Positions 28,285 to 37,349 of a DNA stretch of 64,000 nt are shown piece by piece; positions within the stretch are counted from its first letter, which is position 1, and every line of letters begins with the position of its first letter. The notes under the pieces are model-generated. The model ran no database searches. It was not told the origin of the DNA and saw only the letters and a program-made list of their open reading frames with translations. Where the stretch lies: NCBI GenBank assembly GCA_021736135.1, contig JAIPGO010000002.1, positions 1 to 64,000 on the forward strand, given 5' to 3'. The DNA is from Candidatus Cloacimonadota bacterium (GTDB lineage: Bacteria > Cloacimonadota > Cloacimonadia > Cloacimonadales > TCS61). Position numbers and translations under genes: made by a program.

Positions 28285-29112
28285 TCAGGATATCTGATCC
28301 AGGATGGTTTTGAGGATTTCGTAGCTGTATTCGTATTTTTCGATTTTATTGATTTTGCGTGCCAGTAGCGAATTATCTTTATCTTCCAGTTCTGTTGTCA
28401 GGATTGAGATTATTTGTGATCTCAGCTCTTTAGAATGAGAGATGAATATTTTCAGTTTCTTTGCCAGGATAATAATTCCTGCGAGTATATAATCATAATC
28501 AGGATCATCAATCAAGTAACTGTAATCTTCAAAAAGTTCATCAGGGAATAGTTCATTGTAGTTATAGAAGATTATACCGAGATCTTCAGCGTCTTTTGCT
28601 GTAACTAATTTCCTGTCATTCCAGGCAATAAGTTTAAGGATAACAAAACCTTCCAGACAGGTGGTTTTGAAGCTTAGTGAGTTCAAACGGCATTGTATTG
28701 CCTGGTCATAAACTTCTTGAAAGCCGATAATATTCATGATTATATCTTCATCAGGTGGCCAGTAGATGGCATTATGTTTTGCTATTTTTCCGAAGGGGAT
28801 AATGTCAACAATGATAGATTCAAAGCGCAATCTATGTTGTTCTTTACCTTTTTCAAATCCGTGCTGAGATACAAGATCATCGATAATATTTTGAAAACTC
28901 TCCCAGTTTTGCAGCATCACAGCAAAATCAATATCTAATGTAGCGCGGTATTGTATATCGCAATGATACACAAATTTGATGAGAATATCTCTGGCAGCAG
29001 CTCCAATAAGGATAAACTTCAGATCATATTTAGCAGTAACAGAAATGATTGCTTTCAGTACAGGTTTGAAGAGCAGATATTCACTTTCGGGTATTGTGCA
29101 AAAATCTTTCAT
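28285..29112 (-). CDS. AbiEii-like nucleotidyltransferase, probable toxin of a type IV TA pair
   Basis: A 275-residue nucleotidyltransferase-fold protein. The core shows FILIGAAARDIL, then a D-x-D pair in LDIDFAVM, and later IIVDIIPFGK as a possible third carboxylate. These resemble the AbiEii/DUF1814-type nucleotidyltransferases that act as toxins by modifying tRNA or other targets. It lies directly downstream of an AbiEi-like gene. The ATG at 29112 lies in a 20-base sequence duplicated at the end of the antitoxin gene, suggesting that the two genes once overlapped. Confidence 0.75.
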   Translation of the reverse strand: MKDFCTIPESEYLLFKPVLKAIISVTAKYDLKFILIGAAARDILIKFVYHCDIQYRATLDIDFAVMLQNWESFQNIIDDLVSQHGFEKGKEQHRLRFESIIVDIIPFGKIAKHNAIYWPPDEDIIMNIIGFQEVYDQAIQCRLNSLSFKTTCLEGFVILKLIAWNDRKLVTAKDAEDLGIIFYNYNELFPDELFEDYSYLIDDPDYDYILAGIIILAKKLKIFISHSKELRSQIISILTTELEDKDNSLLARKINKIEKYEYSYEILKTILDQIS

Positions 29113-29277
29113 ATATTTTTCCAGCTAAGCCAAGACTTTTGGACGGTACTCCAGACAAGAGTTTTGAGCGACATAGTTAATTTCCCAGTCCCGGTCGGAT
29201 TCCAAAAGTCTTGCCCGGAGTACCGTTCAAAACTCTTGTAATCCTTAGTTTCTATTATGCAAAAATCTTTCATATAT
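29097..29277. mobile_element. Small palindromic element between toxin and antitoxin with 20-base flanking repeats
   Basis: The 20-base sequence TGCAAAAATCTTTCATATAT occurs at 29097-29116 and again at 29258-29277. Between them lies a 141-base palindromic segment: AAGACTTTTGGACGGTACTC near 29139 has an inverted counterpart ending near 29236. No protein is encoded. This looks like a MITE-type insertion with a long target duplication, or a duplication around a hairpin. Confidence 0.6.
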
Positions 29278-30252
29278 ATCTCCGGCAATTTCGTGATTTC
29301 TGCTGCTTTCCGACAGCATCAGGTCGGCGTAAATGATAATGAGCGGGGCAGTATCTGCTGATTCGGCTGGCAGCTCTCCAGTATTCCAGAAAGTCTGCAG
29401 TAATTCAATATTACCATTTATATCAGGGATAAGTCTTTGCTCTTTGATAAACTCAAGGGGGGAGCGAGAAGTATAGATGGTTTTATTCTGGCTGATCAGG
29501 TTCAGGTTTAGTAATTCGGCAGCGTATTCTCCACTCCAGAAAGTATTTGGAGGCAAAATCATTGAGCTTTGGTCAATTTGCGATCTGTATTTACCAATAT
29601 AATAATCAGGACGCAGTTTTCTGCCGAAAGCAGTAATCCATTGAGCAAGAAGTTCCTGGTGTTTTCTAATAATTCTTTTACCATTTCTTTCGTAATAGAA
29701 ACCGCTGTGTTTCAAGTCTTTGAGGATTTTAGAAATGGAACCGGTAGAAATATTAACAATATCTGAAATTTGCCTGTAATTGAGAGTGAGTAAATCAGGT
29801 TTTTGGAGTATATAAAGGAGCAATTTCAAACCTGCTTTTTCAAAGGCATATCCATAACTGGTTTCTTCAATAGCATTTCGATTAGCCTTTACCAGCAGGT
29901 AAAGCTGATCTTTTACCAGAAAAATGCTTCCGCGAGCATCAATATAGGAAATGGAATTATTTTTCAGGAATTCAGCTATTGCCGGTGAGATATTTTTGGA
30001 AATAATCAATTTATTACTTAATTGAGGCAACTTCTTCTGCAAGAGAGCAAGGGTAGCATTACCGGTTAAATAACTTTTTACTTCAATAGGAAAAGTGTAC
30101 TTAGTATCTTTATTCACTATTACCAGAGAGTAATCTTTTGAACTTTGATTCTGCGTATCCGTCTTATCCATAACTATTTCAACATCATTGCCTGCGTAAG
30201 CCCGGACAAGTTCAATTGCTTTTTCAAGCAGTCGATTTTGAGAACTGTTCAT
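29245..30252 (-). CDS. AbiEi-like antitoxin/transcriptional regulator with winged helix
   Basis: A 335-residue protein. The N-terminal half (about 10-140) resembles a restriction-endonuclease-like or PD-(D/E)XK-type sensing domain (PIEVKSYL), followed by a winged helix at about 150-205 (YRQISDIVNISTGSISKILK) and a C-terminal domain of AbiEi type. By context it is the antitoxin and autorepressor of the nucleotidyltransferase downstream. I choose the ATG at 30252, which has GGAGG 7 bases upstream. The C-terminus YERFLHNRN is encoded by the duplicated 20-base repeat. Confidence 0.7.
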   Translation of the reverse strand: MNSSQNRLLEKAIELVRAYAGNDVEIVMDKTDTQNQSSKDYSLVIVNKDTKYTFPIEVKSYLTGNATLALLQKKLPQLSNKLIISKNISPAIAEFLKNNSISYIDARGSIFLVKDQLYLLVKANRNAIEETSYGYAFEKAGLKLLLYILQKPDLLTLNYRQISDIVNISTGSISKILKDLKHSGFYYERNGKRIIRKHQELLAQWITAFGRKLRPDYYIGKYRSQIDQSSMILPPNTFWSGEYAAELLNLNLISQNKTIYTSRSPLEFIKEQRLIPDINGNIELLQTFWNTGELPAESADTAPLIIIYADLMLSESSRNHEIAGDIYERFLHNRN

Positions 30253-30264
30253 TATATAACCTCC

Positions 30265-30281
30265 GTTCACTATTAGTGAAC
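30265..30281 (-). promoter_or_regulatory. Palindromic operator of the antitoxin gene
   Basis: GTTCACT-ATT-AGTGAAC is a perfect 7-bp palindrome overlapping the ribosome binding site region of the antitoxin gene. A further half site TGTTCA lies about 20 bases upstream, beside an AT-rich promoter (TATATTAATA). This arrangement fits autoregulation by the winged-helix antitoxin. Confidence 0.6.
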
Positions 30282-30582
30282 AATATTAATATAATGAACA
30301 TATAAGTATGTATCTCATTATATGTCAAGATAATTAATTGATTTTGGAGTCTTCGTCATAGCGTTCAGCGTTAGTCGTTAATCGTGAATAGTGATGGGGG
30401 GAGAATCCAATTGAAAATTGAAAATTGGGGAAAGGGGAGGAGGAAAAACAAGGGAGCGAAGGGGTGAAAGCACGAAGGCACGAAAGCGCGAAGGGACGTA
30501 ATCAATGGACGATGGACGATGGATAATGGATGATGGAAGAAAATGCGAGGATGGAGTGTCGGGGAGATATTAGATTAATTTT

Positions 30583-30700
30583 AAAAGTTAAAAATAGGGG
30601 TATATATATTCAAAAAACGCGAAAAAGGTAATATTTTGTTGTAATTATTATTAATGTATGAAGTTATGACATTACCTTTTCCTTACCTTTCATTACTTTT
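30583..30700. repeat. Structured dispersed repeat, copy 1
   Basis: Shares AAAAGTTAAAAATA, GGGTATATATATTCAAAAAA and CGC with the copy at 31111. The arm AAAAGGTAAT (30623-30632) pairs with ATTACCTTTT (30671-30680), followed by two more related 10-base units. Confidence 0.6.
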
Positions 30701-31110
30701 TTCAATCTGTAATACCAGGGAGATTATTTTGCAACGAACTACGCGAACTGAAGATTTTTTTAGCAACGAACAAAACGGACAAAACGAACTTTATAGTGAA
30801 TGCTGATTGGAGATTGGTGACAGTAATTGATTAATGATTAATAATTAACGATTAATGATGAAAATCTTCACTTCGGTCGGCAGTGATCAGTGATCGGTAA
30901 TCGGGATTTCACTTCGTTCAACGAGGGAAAGACTGATAGACGGATTGACTGATGGACTGGCTTCGCAGAAGAAGAGAAAGAGTGAATTTCTAAGAAAATC
31001 AAAAATAGGGATATTTACGGAAATAGCGAATGTAAAATTGAAAATGTAAAATGTAAAATTGTGCAACCTGCGGTTGCCGGAAGCAGAGTGAGCGGGGAGA
31101 CTTTTTTTAA

Positions 31111-31231
31111 AAAAAGTTAAAAATATGGGTATATATATTCAAAAAACGCCAAAAATGTTACTTTTTGCTGTAACTGATATAGTAACTTATAGTTATGAGG
31201 TAACATTTTGGTAACATTTGGTAACATTTCT
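31111..31231. repeat. Structured dispersed repeat, copy 2
   Basis: The homologous arm AAAATGTTAC (31152-31161) pairs with GTAACATTTT (31200-31209). Three positions differ from copy 1 on each arm and all keep pairing. Two more GGTAACATTT units follow directly. Confidence 0.6.
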
Positions 31232-31324
31232 AATATTTATCTATCTATAAGTTCAGATTTAAGAAGAACAAAGCCTTTTCCGGCGTATCTTTGATGTTTT
31301 GTTAGTCGTTAATCGTTAGTCGTT

Positions 31325-31436
31325 AATCGGAATAGTAATGTAAAATGTAAAAATCCGGATCTCAGGTATCGGTTTTGGGATTAAGCCCGTGTTCATTCCC
31401 CAAACTCACAAAGTTCGCTTTGGTGTACGTCCACTT
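31325..31436. repeat. About 112-base direct repeat, right copy
   Basis: Matches 28045-28157 in the same orientation. The pair brackets the toxin-antitoxin genes and their associated repeats (about 3.2 kb). Confidence 0.65.
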
Positions 31437-31571
31437 TTCTCGGATTTCGTCTCACGAATTACGATGAACGTAGTGAAGTCTCATTTTCGCAATTTCTCAA
31501 TTTCTCAATTTCGTTGTTCCCGTCTCACTTCTCACCTCTCACTTCTCACTCCTGAACGCAGTGAAGGTTCT

Positions 31572-34500
31572 TTACCATAACTCCAGGGCTTCGTTGAGCA
31601 TGGCGAGGGTTTGATCTTCCTTAAACCCTAGCTGCTGCATGGCACCGGAGGGGCAGATGGCGGCGCAACTTCCACAACCTTTACAGAGTGCGGAATTAAC
31701 GTGAGCATATTCCTTGCCATTACGCCAGAAAAGGCTGGGGGCATCATAAGGGCACACTGTGGCGCACATGCCGCAGCCGGCGCACATATCCAGGTTTACC
31801 TGAGCAATCACGGCTTCCGAGATATATTCCTGAGAGCTGATAATGATGCAGGCTCTTTCCGCAGCGGCTTTTGCCTGCGAAATGGTATCTTCCATTCCCT
31901 TGGGTGAATGTGCCAGTCCTGCCAGGAAAATGCCTTCGGCGGAGAAATCCACGGGGCGGAGTTTCACATGCGCTTCCATGAAGAAATTATCTTCATTGAG
32001 CGGGATTTTGAGCATCTGGGAAAGATCCCCGGCATCCGGACGCGGTTCAATTGCCGGAGAGAGAATAATTCTATCCGGATTGAGAGTGATATCAATGCCC
32101 AGAACGTGGTCTTTCAATTTAACCGTCAGATTGTTGGCATTATCAGAGGTGACTTGCGGCAGGGTATCTTCCGAATAGCGGATAAACACGATTCCGAGAT
32201 CGCGTGCCTGCTGATAATATAGTTCATAAAAACCGAAAGTGCGGATATCGCGGTATAGAATAGACACATCGATTTTGGGATTAAGCTTCTTGATGGCAAT
32301 AGCGTTTTTCACTGCCTGAGCGCAGCATATACGGGAACAATAGGGATGCTCTTCATTACGGGAACCTACGCACTGGATGAAAACAACGCTGGATAGTCTG
32401 GCACATTCAGCATTCTTCTTTTCGATGGCGTGTTCCAGTTCCCTTTGGGTGATCACCTTATAATTATCGCCATAGAGATATTCATGAGGAGTTGAAGCCT
32501 GAGCGCCCGTAGTGATGATGATAACGCCGTGTTCATATTTAGTTATTTCTCCATTTGTATTCAGAGTAGTTTCATAATTACCGATATAGCCGGAAATATC
32601 CGTAACACGCGTATTCAGGAAGAGCTTCACCCGGGGATTTTCCTTCATATCATTCTTAAGATTCTGCAGAAATTCGCTGACGCGGGTACCGTCGAGAGTT
32701 TTCACGAGTCCGTTCAGGTTTCCGCCGCAGCTATCTTCACGTTCGATGAGCGCAACTTCAAAGCCCTGACGTGCAATGGAAAGAGCAGCCGTGATACCGG
32801 CAAGTCCGGCACCGATGACCAGCGCTTTTTGAGTGACAGGTAAAGAAACGGTATGCAGCGGTTCCAGAAGCCGGGCTTTACTGACTGCCATTTTAGTCAG
32901 CAGTTTTGCTTTATCAGTCGCTTCGGCATTATTAGTGCGATGCACCCAACTGCACTGGTTTCTGATATTTGCCATTTCAAAAAGATAGGGATTAAGTCCG
33001 GCTTCGCGCAGAGTTTCCTGAAAGAGCGGTTCGTGCGTACTGGGCGAGCAGGAAGAAACCACGACGCGATTGAGTTTATATTCATCAATAATTTCTTTCA
33101 TAGCCTGCTGCGTATCCTGAGAACAGGTAAAGAGATTTTCTCCGGCATAAACAACGTTAGGAAGAGTTTTGGCAAAGGCTACTGTGCCGGGAACGTCCAC
33201 GATGCTGCCGATATTAATGCCGCAATGGCAGACGAATACTCCGATACGCGGTTTCTGACCGGCAACCGGTCTTTCCGGCGGATATACTTTTTCGGTAATT
33301 TCCGTGCCGCGCACTTCGGAAAGGATTTCTGCAGCGCCGGCAACTGCACCGGAAGCCTGCATAACGGTTTCCGGAATATCTTTGGGAGAAACAGCAGGAC
33401 CGCAGACAAAAACGCCGGGACGAGTGGTATCGATCTGGGAAATTCCCACGTGATCAATGAAATTGAATTCGTTAAGGCGCACGCCGAGACTGTCACCGAG
33501 TTTAACCATATCTTCCTGAGGGTGCAGACCAACGGAAAGAACCACCAGATCGAATTCCTCTATTTCCATGTCCCCGTTTTCGCGAACATGATAGAGTTGC
33601 AGGTTTCCGGTTTCAGGAATTTCCTTGATCTTGCCTATTCTGCCTCTTTTAAATTTAACACCAATATCTTTAGCTTTATCGTAATATTTATCAAAATCCT
33701 TACCGTGCGCACGGATATCCATAAAGAAAATAGTGGGCTGCACATCTGGTTCATGCTCTTTGGCGATCAGCGCTTCCTTCATGGCATACATGCAGCAGAC
33801 GGAAGAGCAATATGGCATGTGCGAATCCTGAGTGCGAGAACCCACGCACTGTATCCAGGCGATTTTAACCGGTTTAACGCCATCGCTGGGTCGCTGCAGG
33901 TGCCCTTCAAAGGGACCGGAAGCTGCGAGAATGCGTTCAAACTGAATACTGGTCACCACGTTTTTATAGCGTCCGTAGCCGTATTCATGCATGGCAGTGG
34001 GGTCATATTTTTCCGCACCCGTGGCAACGATGACTGAGCCGATATTAATAGAGCGCAATTTTCCCTGCATATCGTGCAGAACGGCATCAGCTTCGCAGAC
34101 GATCTCGCATTGCAGACAACCGGAACAGATGCCGCATTCGAGGCAGCGTTTTGCTTCGCGCTGTGCTTCTTCTTCGGAGAATCCGAGCTCCATTTCCGTG
34201 AAATTAGTAACCCGTTTTTCCGGAGCCTGCATGCGCATTTTCACGCGTTCCTCGTAAGGCACGTAAGTTTGATATTCACGAGCCGGCAGGTCATTACTTT
34301 TCGCTCTGCCCTCGGAAAGGTCTTCACCTCTTAAATATCTATCAATGGAAATAACCGCTTCATAAGCCTGTCCAACGGCTTCCACCACGGAAGCAGGACC
34401 CAATACCACGTCACCTCCGGCAAAAATATCAGGAATATTAGTGGCAAAAGTGCCTGTCTGGGCAGAAATAGTATTCCATCTGGTGGTTTCCACCTCCGAG

Positions 34501-36002
34501 CCTTCCAGAAGTGAAAGATCGGAAGTCTGAGAAACTGCCACCAGCATATTATCAAAGTCTTCGGTGAAAAATTCACCTGTGGGCTGCGGACGTCTTCTGC
34601 CGCTGGCGTCTTTTTCGCCAAGTTCCATCACGGCAAATTTAATGCTTTGCAGTTTTCCGTCACTGCCGATATTTTCCACCGGATTGGTCAGGAATTTAAA
34701 ATTAACGCCTTCTTCCCTGGCAGCGATGATCTCATGGCGTTCAGCCGGCATTTCACGGCGGGTGCGTCGGTAAATGAGCGTAACATCGGAACCCAGACGA
34801 CGGGCAGTACGCGCACAGTCAATAGCGGTGTTACCGCCACCGATGACTGCCACTTTTTTGCCGAGATTAACCTCTTCGCCATAATTCACCTTTTTCAGAA
34901 AGTCAATACCGCCCAAAACTCCCGCGAGGTCTTCACCCTTGATGCGCAAGGAAAGGCTGACCTGAGAGCCGATACCGATAAAGAACGCCTTGAATCCTTC
35001 GGAGCGTAGTTTATCAAAATCTGCCGGAGATTTTATGTGATATCCCGTTTTCAGTTCAATGCCTTCCGCCAGTATCTGTTCTATTTCCCAGTCCAGTTCA
35101 GCACGTGACAAACGGTAAGGTGGGATGCAGGAGCGCATCATACCGCCGGGTTTGGCATCTTTTTCAAAAATGGTAACCTGATAACCTTTTTGAGCCAGGT
35201 AATAAGCGCAGGTCAAGCCGGCGGGACCAGAACCGATAACGGCAATTTTTTCTTTATCTTTGATTGCCGGAGCATCCGTTTTGGCAAAATCGGCATGGTG
35301 CGAATGCACATGATCGGCGATAAATCTTTTAATGGAAGCAATAGCCAGCGGATCGTCATATTCACCGCGGCGGCATTCGCTTTCGCAGGGATGGAAACAC
35401 ACTCTTCCGCAAACGGAAGGGAAGGGATTATTTTTCCTGATCAGATCATAAGCTTCTTTATATTTACCCTGGGCAACCAGCGCTACGTAACCCTGCACGT
35501 GAATTCCGGAAGGACAGGCGATCTGGCAGGGGGCAGTGGCATTTTTATCAATAACAAAAGCATTAGGCGAAGCCTGGGCATAAGGTTTATAGATAGCCGT
35601 TTTGGTAACCAGTTTTTCATCAAAAACCGAAACCGTGCTGATAGGGCACACCGTGGCACATTCACCGCAGCCGGTACATTTATCCAGATCAACGAAGCGG
35701 GGATGCTGATATATCTTTGCCGTAAAATTTCCCGCATCACCTTCCAGGGAAACCAGTTCCGCATCATTGATCAATTCAATATTGAGATGCCGTCCGCATT
35801 CCACGAGTTTGGGGGAAATAACGCACATCGCGCAGTCATTGGTGGGAAATGTTTTATCCAGTTGTGCCATGGTTCCGCCAATAGCCGGTGTTTTTTCCAG
35901 CAGAAAAACCTTATATCCGGAAGCCGCCAGATCCAGAGAAGACTGAATTCCTGCGATACCGGCGCCGACGACGAGAACGGAACCTACTTTTTTATTATCC
36001 AT
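31572..36002 (-). CDS. HdrA-type electron-bifurcating subunit with inserted GltD/NfnB-like module
   Basis: A 1476-residue flavin/Fe-S protein. Residues 1-120 are the HdrA start: FAD motif VVGAGIAGIQSS, HdrA signature NDCAMCVISPK and cluster CTGCGECATVCP. From about 155 to 590 an NAD(P)H-type GltD/NfnB-like module is inserted: CQIACPSGIHVQGY, CGRVCFHPCESECRRG, then IGSGPAGLTCAYYL and VIGGGNTAIDCART. The HdrA part resumes with CLECGICSGCLQCEIVC, WIQCVGSR and VCHCGINIG, followed by a second FAD domain (VIGAGLAGITAALS) and two C-terminal clusters (CAGCGMCATVCP, CKGCGSCAAICP). By family HdrA splits electron pairs at FAD between ferredoxin and a disulfide-type acceptor; the insert offers a second NAD(P)H site. 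It is last in the operon, after HdrC and FlxA-like genes. Confidence 0.93.
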   Translation of the reverse strand: MDNKKVGSVLVVGAGIAGIQSSLDLAASGYKVFLLEKTPAIGGTMAQLDKTFPTNDCAMCVISPKLVECGRHLNIELINDAELVSLEGDAGNFTAKIYQHPRFVDLDKCTGCGECATVCPISTVSVFDEKLVTKTAIYKPYAQASPNAFVIDKNATAPCQIACPSGIHVQGYVALVAQGKYKEAYDLIRKNNPFPSVCGRVCFHPCESECRRGEYDDPLAIASIKRFIADHVHSHHADFAKTDAPAIKDKEKIAVIGSGPAGLTCAYYLAQKGYQVTIFEKDAKPGGMMRSCIPPYRLSRAELDWEIEQILAEGIELKTGYHIKSPADFDKLRSEGFKAFFIGIGSQVSLSLRIKGEDLAGVLGGIDFLKKVNYGEEVNLGKKVAVIGGGNTAIDCARTARRLGSDVTLIYRRTRREMPAERHEIIAAREEGVNFKFLTNPVENIGSDGKLQSIKFAVMELGEKDASGRRRPQPTGEFFTEDFDNMLVAVSQTSDLSLLEGSEVETTRWNTISAQTGTFATNIPDIFAGGDVVLGPASVVEAVGQAYEAVISIDRYLRGEDLSEGRAKSNDLPAREYQTYVPYEERVKMRMQAPEKRVTNFTEMELGFSEEEAQREAKRCLECGICSGCLQCEIVCEADAVLHDMQGKLRSINIGSVIVATGAEKYDPTAMHEYGYGRYKNVVTSIQFERILAASGPFEGHLQRPSDGVKPVKIAWIQCVGSRTQDSHMPYCSSVCCMYAMKEALIAKEHEPDVQPTIFFMDIRAHGKDFDKYYDKAKDIGVKFKRGRIGKIKEIPETGNLQLYHVRENGDMEIEEFDLVVLSVGLHPQEDMVKLGDSLGVRLNEFNFIDHVGISQIDTTRPGVFVCGPAVSPKDIPETVMQASGAVAGAAEILSEVRGTEITEKVYPPERPVAGQKPRIGVFVCHCGINIGSIVDVPGTVAFAKTLPNVVYAGENLFTCSQDTQQAMKEIIDEYKLNRVVVSSCSPSTHEPLFQETLREAGLNPYLFEMANIRNQCSWVHRTNNAEATDKAKLLTKMAVSKARLLEPLHTVSLPVTQKALVIGAGLAGITAALSIARQGFEVALIEREDSCGGNLNGLVKTLDGTRVSEFLQNLKNDMKENPRVKLFLNTRVTDISGYIGNYETTLNTNGEITKYEHGVIIITTGAQASTPHEYLYGDNYKVITQRELEHAIEKKNAECARLSSVVFIQCVGSRNEEHPYCSRICCAQAVKNAIAIKKLNPKIDVSILYRDIRTFGFYELYYQQARDLGIVFIRYSEDTLPQVTSDNANNLTVKLKDHVLGIDITLNPDRIILSPAIEPRPDAGDLSQMLKIPLNEDNFFMEAHVKLRPVDFSAEGIFLAGLAHSPKGMEDTISQAKAAAERACIIISSQEYISEAVIAQVNLDMCAGCGMCATVCPYDAPSLFWRNGKEYAHVNSALCKGCGSCAAICPSGAMQQLGFKEDQTLAMLNEALELW

Positions 36003-36020
36003 TTATATCATACTCCCGTA

Positions 36021-36491
36021 TTACCATTTATGATTTAATTCTTCCTTAACCTTAGCCGTGATCTTCTTTTCCTGTTCATCGCCAGGATGGAGCTTATCTG
36101 TGATCATATCGCAGCGCAATTTCTGCATAAATCTATCCAGTTCTCTGATCTTTAAATTTCTATCCTGCGGCACGTAGCCCTGTTTCACTGCCATTTCACG
36201 CAGAACGCTGATGACATCGGTGAATTTCACACCCTGTGGGCACAGGGCATAGCAGGTGTAGCAGCGGGAACACATCCAGAGAATATCCGAGGAAAGCACT
36301 TCTTTTTTCATACCCAGCAGCGCCATGCGTATGATCTTGCGGGGATCATAATCTTCATTAACTTCTGCCACGGGGCAGGAGGCAGTGCAGGTTCCGCAAG
36401 TGAAACATCTTTTAAAATGTTCAGCTCCAGGCTGAGCGGCAATTTCGTTTTTGAAGTTAGCATCCTGTTCTTTTAAAATAATTTTATCCAT
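36021..36491 (-). CDS. HdrC-like iron-sulfur subunit
   Basis: A 156-residue protein with two [4Fe-4S] motifs, CFTCGTCTASCP (about 29-40) and CSRCYTCYALCP (about 73-84), as in heterodisulfide reductase subunit C. In known complexes HdrC links HdrA to the catalytic HdrB. No HdrB gene is found beside it. It begins 11 bases after the FlxA-like gene with AAGGAG before the ATG. Confidence 0.92.
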   Translation of the reverse strand: MDKIILKEQDANFKNEIAAQPGAEHFKRCFTCGTCTASCPVAEVNEDYDPRKIIRMALLGMKKEVLSSDILWMCSRCYTCYALCPQGVKFTDVISVLREMAVKQGYVPQDRNLKIRELDRFMQKLRCDMITDKLHPGDEQEKKITAKVKEELNHKW

Positions 36492-36502
36492 GTTATAACT
36501 CC

Positions 36503-37333
36503 TTAAAAAGCTTCCGGAATTTTATTAAGTTCTGCGAGCGAGAAAACGGGTCCGTCGATGCAGATATATTTTGAGCCGATCCCGCATCTGCCGCACTTGC
36601 CGATCCCGCATTTCATACGTCTTTCCAGAGAAGTGAATATTTTTTCGTCTTTAAAACCTATTTTCGTTAAAACGGGCAGGGTATATTTGATCATCACGGG
36701 CGGTCCGCAAACAAGGACGAGCGCCTTGGGATCAAGGTTTACTTCACCGGTAACCGTGGGCACGAATCCCACGAGTTTTTCCCAGCCGGGATACGGTTTA
36801 TCAATGGTGAGATGCAGAGTGATATCATCACGTGCATCCCAGGTTTCCAGTTCTTCCTTGAAGATGAAATATTCCGGCGTCCTGGCTCCGTAAATAACCG
36901 TAATTTTGCCGTAACGCTCTCTATGCGCCAGCATATACACGATCATGGAACGCAAAGTGGTGAAGGCAAATCCCCCGCCGATGATAACCACGTCTTCATT
37001 CTGCATCAGTTGTTCCGGATACCAGTTGCCCAGAGGACCCCGAATGCCCACGATGTCGCCTTCCTGCAGATAATGTATTTCACGCGTAACGGAACCGGTA
37101 CGGCTGACGGTAAATTTCAAAATACCTTCCTCCGTGGGTGATGAAGCAATGCCAAAGGGTGATTCGCCCTTTCCCAGAATGGAAAATTCACAGAACTGTC
37201 CCGGCATATAGATGAATTTTTCCCTGTCTTCCTCATTGATAAAAGACAGGTCAAAAGTGCGCAGGGTTCTATCCGGGTTTTCGGTAATGATCCGCTCCAC
37301 TTTCATAGGGAACGGTAAATAAGTATTACACAT
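36503..37333 (-). CDS. FlxA-like NAD(P)H/FAD oxidoreductase subunit
   Basis: A 276-residue ferredoxin-reductase-like protein of the hydrogenase-gamma/PyrK/FlxA group. The FAD-binding part shows GQFCEFSILG and FGIASSP, the nucleotide part GGGFAFTTLRSM and VCGPPVMI, and the C-terminal 2Fe-2S binding part CGIGKCGRCGIG. It should exchange electrons with NAD(P)H and pass them to the HdrA/FlxB-D proteins. The position between FlxB-like and HdrC-like genes matches flx-hdr operons of sulfate reducers and fermenters. Confidence 0.92.
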   Translation of the reverse strand: MCNTYLPFPMKVERIITENPDRTLRTFDLSFINEEDREKFIYMPGQFCEFSILGKGESPFGIASSPTEEGILKFTVSRTGSVTREIHYLQEGDIVGIRGPLGNWYPEQLMQNEDVVIIGGGFAFTTLRSMIVYMLAHRERYGKITVIYGARTPEYFIFKEELETWDARDDITLHLTIDKPYPGWEKLVGFVPTVTGEVNLDPKALVLVCGPPVMIKYTLPVLTKIGFKDEKIFTSLERRMKCGIGKCGRCGIGSKYICIDGPVFSLAELNKIPEAF

Positions 37334-37349
37334 ATCTTATCCTCTATCC

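Larger units (their letters stand above)
30282..31571. other. Repeat-rich intergenic region
   Basis: About 1.3 kb without a gene. It holds two copies of a structured repeat (30583-30700 and 31111-31231), a fainter third trace near 30990-31020, the right copy of the TA-flanking direct repeat (31325-31436), and many GATGGACGATGG, GTTAGTCGTTAATCG and GTAAAAT words. A frame at 31389-31580 runs through such words and is rejected. Confidence 0.55.

Noticed and set aside
32853..34037. Long plus-strand reading frame antisense to the fused HdrA
   Set aside because: It lies wholly within a conserved flavoprotein gene on the other strand and resembles no family; other antisense frames across the Hdr block are rejected for the same reason.
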